Part shown: piece after piece, positions 61,485-64,000 of the stretch
How the letters are laid out: every line of letters starts with the position of its first letter
How positions within the stretch are numbered: the first letter of the stretch is position 1
Assembly (NCBI GenBank): GCA_036666555.1
Contig: JAVWVS010000005.1
Span: 32,403 to 96,402 of the forward strand
Direction: 5' to 3'
Length of the DNA stretch: 64,000 nucleotides
DNA from: UMGS1251 sp036666555
Lineage (GTDB): Bacteria > Bacillota > Clostridia > Lachnospirales > Lachnospiraceae
Program-made: the position numbers and the translations under genes
Notes under the pieces: model-generated
The model's database searches: none
Told to the model about the DNA's origin: nothing
The model's input: only the letters and a program-made list of their open reading frames with translations

Positions 61485-62957
61485 ATGTTATATATAGGAG
61501 TAGATTTAGGAACATCTGCAGTAAAACTGCTATTAATGGATGAAAAAGGTGGAATTCAAAAAATTGTTTCCCGGGAGTATCCTCTCACATTTCCGCATCC
61601 AGGATGGTCGGAGCAAAATCCAGAAGATTGGTATGAACAATCTGTGGAAGGAATCAAAGAACTAACAGCCCAGTGTGATAAAACGCAAATTGCTGGAATC
61701 AGTTTTGGAGGCCAGATGCATGGACTGGTTATTTTGGATAAAGAAGATCACGTCATCCGCCCGGCAATTTTGTGGAATGATGGAAGAACTACGAAAGAAA
61801 CCGATTATTTAAATCAGACAATTGGGAAAGACCAATTATCGAAATATACGGCCAACATTGCATTTGCAGGATTTACTGCGCCAAAGATACTATGGGTAAA
61901 AGAAAATGAACCGGAGAATTTTGAAAAAATCGAAAAAATAATGCTTCCCAAAGATTATTTGGCCTATAAATTATCCGGAACATTTTGTTCGGATATGTCC
62001 GATGCATCTGGGATGCTTCTCATGGATGTGAAAAATCGCTGTTGGTCTAAGGAAATGATGGATATTTGTGGAATTGTGCCACAACAACTTCCACATTTAT
62101 ATGAAAGCTATGAAGTAGTGGGCAATCTTACCGGAGAAGTGGCGGATATACTTGGACTGTCAACGGCTGTGAAAATCATTGCAGGAGCAGGAGACAATGC
62201 GGCGGCAGCAGTGGGAACGGGAACGGTAGGAGAGGGAAGATGTAACATTTCACTAGGAACTTCCGGAACTATTTTTATTTCCAGTGAAAAATTTGGCGTA
62301 GATGAACATAATGCACTGCACTCTTTTGCGCATGCAGATGGGCATTATCATTTGATGGGATGCATGTTAAGTGCAGCGTCATGTAATAAATGGTGGATGG
62401 ATGAAATATTACAAACAAAAGAGTATGGAAAAGAACAAGAAAAGATTGTAAAATTAGGAGAGAATCCAGTGTTTTATTTGCCATACCTTATGGGAGAACG
62501 TTCTCCGCATAATGATCCAAGAGCAAGGGCAACCTTTATCGGAATGACCATGGATACTTCCAGAACGGATATGACTCAAGCCGTTTTAGAAGGAGTTGCA
62601 TTTGGACTACGGGATTCACTGGAAGTTGCCAGAAGTCTGGGCGTGCAGATTACACGCACTAAAATCTGTGGTGGTGGAGCGAAAAGTCCTCTTTGGAAAA
62701 AAATTATTGCCAATGTAATGAACTTAAAAGTGGATGTCATTGAAAGTGAAGAAGGTCCTGCATTAGGCGGAGCTATGCTGGCAGCCGTGGGATGTGGGGA
62801 ATATAAGAGTGTAGAAGAAGCGACAACTACGCTGATTAAGGTGGTGGATACGGTAGAACCAACGCCGGAATTGGTGGCAAAATATGAAGAACGGTATCAA
62901 AAATTCAAACAACTGTACCCGGCAATGAAGGGACTCTTTCAAGAATTAGAAAAATAG
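61485..62957 (+). CDS. xylB: FGGY-family carbohydrate kinase (xylulokinase-like)
   Basis: 490 residues. N-terminal VDLGTSAVKLLLMD phosphate loop, SFGGQMHGLVILD, AILWNDGRTTKET (FGGY signature region), GAGDNAAAAVGTG and the late GGGAKSPLWKKII. The whole pattern is that of XylB. It would phosphorylate D-xylulose or a close ketose made by the isomerase upstream. The symbol is by family; the natural substrate depends on the isomerase. Confidence 0.88.
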   Translation: MLYIGVDLGTSAVKLLLMDEKGGIQKIVSREYPLTFPHPGWSEQNPEDWYEQSVEGIKELTAQCDKTQIAGISFGGQMHGLVILDKEDHVIRPAILWNDGRTTKETDYLNQTIGKDQLSKYTANIAFAGFTAPKILWVKENEPENFEKIEKIMLPKDYLAYKLSGTFCSDMSDASGMLLMDVKNRCWSKEMMDICGIVPQQLPHLYESYEVVGNLTGEVADILGLSTAVKIIAGAGDNAAAAVGTGTVGEGRCNISLGTSGTIFISSEKFGVDEHNALHSFAHADGHYHLMGCMLSAASCNKWWMDEILQTKEYGKEQEKIVKLGENPVFYLPYLMGERSPHNDPRARATFIGMTMDTSRTDMTQAVLEGVAFGLRDSLEVARSLGVQITRTKICGGGAKSPLWKKIIANVMNLKVDVIESEEGPALGGAMLAAVGCGEYKSVEEATTTLIKVVDTVEPTPELVAKYEERYQKFKQLYPAMKGLFQELEK

Positions 62958-63000
62958 GATATAATGGTCAAAAGCAGCAGATAAAACTAGAGGAGAGACC

Positions 63001-63966
63001 ATGAAACTGATTTTGAAGTATTTAAAAAATTACAAAAAAATGTTTATTCTAAATATTTTTTCCGTATTTGGGTTTGCTTTGGTGGAACTGGGGATTCCCA
63101 CCATTGTGGCACAGATGATTGACCGTGGAGTGAATGTAGCCGATGAGGCATACATATGGAAAATGGGTGGAGCCATTGTGATTGTCTCCGTACTTGGGGT
63201 TCTGGGGACAATCTTAATGGGCTATTGTTGCGCCTATCTTTCCACTGCTATTACACGAGATATTCGGAGAGAAATGTTTGATAAGGTACAAAAATTTTCT
63301 CATAGCGAATACCAGTATTTTGGTCCGGCATCTTTAATTACCAGAACAAATAATGATGCATTTCAGATACAGATGTTCATGAATATTTTATTTCGGACAG
63401 CACTTATGGCTCCAGTGATGATTTTTGTGAGCTATGCATTGGTGCTTCGGGCATCGTTACCCTTGTCACTTATTATTATTTCTACGATTCCGTTTATTAT
63501 CATTGGCGTGATTATTGTGGCAAAGAAATCCGAACCAATCAGTGAGAGTCAGCAGCAATCGATGGATACCATTAACCGTGTATCCAAAGAAAATCTAAGC
63601 GGGATTCGGGTGATTCGTGCATTTGATAATGATGATTATGAGAAAAAACGGTTTGATGAGGCCAACAATCAATACATGAAGTATTCCAAGTCGATTTTCA
63701 AACTGATGTCCATGACACAGCCTATATTTTTTATGCTTATGAATATTGCAGGCATGGGAATTTTTTGGGCAGCAGCGCATATGATTCATGAGAATCGTCT
63801 GGAAATTGGACAACTGGTGGCATTTATGGATTATTTATTTCATGCCATGTTTTCAGTAATGCTTTTTTGCTTAGTATTTATGATGTATCCAAGGGCGAGA
63901 GTCAGCGCAAAACGTATTGAACAGGTCATCGAAAAACCGGTAGAATATAATGGTATCAGTATTTAA
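63001..63966 (+). pseudogene. ABC exporter, membrane half, apparent frameshift at the window edge
   Basis: 321 residues are readable: six membrane helices of the ABC exporter type (about 12-310), with the coupling-helix segment STAITRDIRREMFDKVQ, ending at a TAA at 63964. The ATPase half is missing from this frame. If one base near 63961-63964 is dropped, the frame continues as ISIKTLPETFFNEFD to the window end, which looks like the normal linker to an ATPase domain. So this is a frameshift, a sequencing error or true decay. The ribosome site AGAGGAGAG is good. The rest lies beyond the window. Confidence 0.65.
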
Positions 63967-64000
63967 GACACTTCCAGAGACATTTTTTAATGAATTTGAT

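Noticed and set aside
1..64000. CRISPR arrays, rRNA, prophage or complete insertion sequences
   Set aside because: No regularly spaced direct repeats, rRNA-like blocks, integrase or transposase genes were seen on either strand.

Overview
The window looks like ordinary chromosome from a low- to moderate-GC, spore-forming-lineage member of the class Clostridia, most likely family Lachnospiraceae. The pointers are the six-cysteine peptide SCIFF with its radical SAM maturase, SpoVT, HemZ, a fused SecDF, DUF4364 and DUF1385 proteins, a T-box leader and an M-box leader. Coding density is high, most genes lie on the + strand, and Shine-Dalgarno sites are purine-rich and easy to see. There is no rRNA, CRISPR array, prophage or complete insertion sequence. 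The only clear traces of mobility or decay are a dinD fragment joined to the end of the first gene, a REP-like hairpin after prfA, and an apparent frameshift in the last ABC transporter.

Layout. 1-1030: an acyltransferase-like gene running into a dinD remnant, closed by a terminator. 1035-4041 (minus): TetR-type regulator, yqeY, a small membrane protein and an APC-family permease. 4086-8036: divergent promoters with three TetR-type operator palindromes, then an MMPL exporter and a secreted LxxG-heptad protein. 8046-12948: spoVT behind a sigma-G-like promoter, a TIGR04086 membrane protein, scfA, scfB and secDF. 13023-22797: recJ, apt, relA, an MBL hydrolase, hemZ, hisS and aspS. 22863-23514 (minus): a cold-shock gene with a long structured leader and a tRNA-Gly(GCC).

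23595-33168: a LUD-domain protein, hom, a convergent lipoprotein gene, thyA-folA, an ABC-F ATPase, then ilvB-ilvN-ilvE behind a consensus promoter and a T-box whose specifier reads as GUA (valine). 33172-34935 (minus): mgtE behind an M-box magnesium riboswitch and an intrinsic terminator. 34947-41880: a methyltransferase, hslO, nadE, a two-S1-domain protein, a CBS/DRTGG-containing pyrophosphatase and a flavin reductase. 41887-52752: MATE exporter, polysaccharide deacetylase, tcdA, rarA, DUF4364, malic enzyme, rho, rpmE, a DUF1385 protein, prmC and prfA. 52761-64000: REP-like hairpin, ABC exporter, DUF2156 protein, aminotransferase and hisC, a COG2426 membrane protein, then an AraC regulator followed by a DUF4867-isomerase-FGGY kinase sugar cluster, and a frameshifted ABC exporter at the edge.

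Most of the content is housekeeping. The parts with the most unexplained biology are the TetR/MMPL/LxxG export module, the SCIFF peptide module with a UUCG hairpin between peptide and maturase, the cysteine-rich insert in IlvB, and the DUF4867-isomerase-kinase cluster, whose sugar cannot be named from sequence alone.
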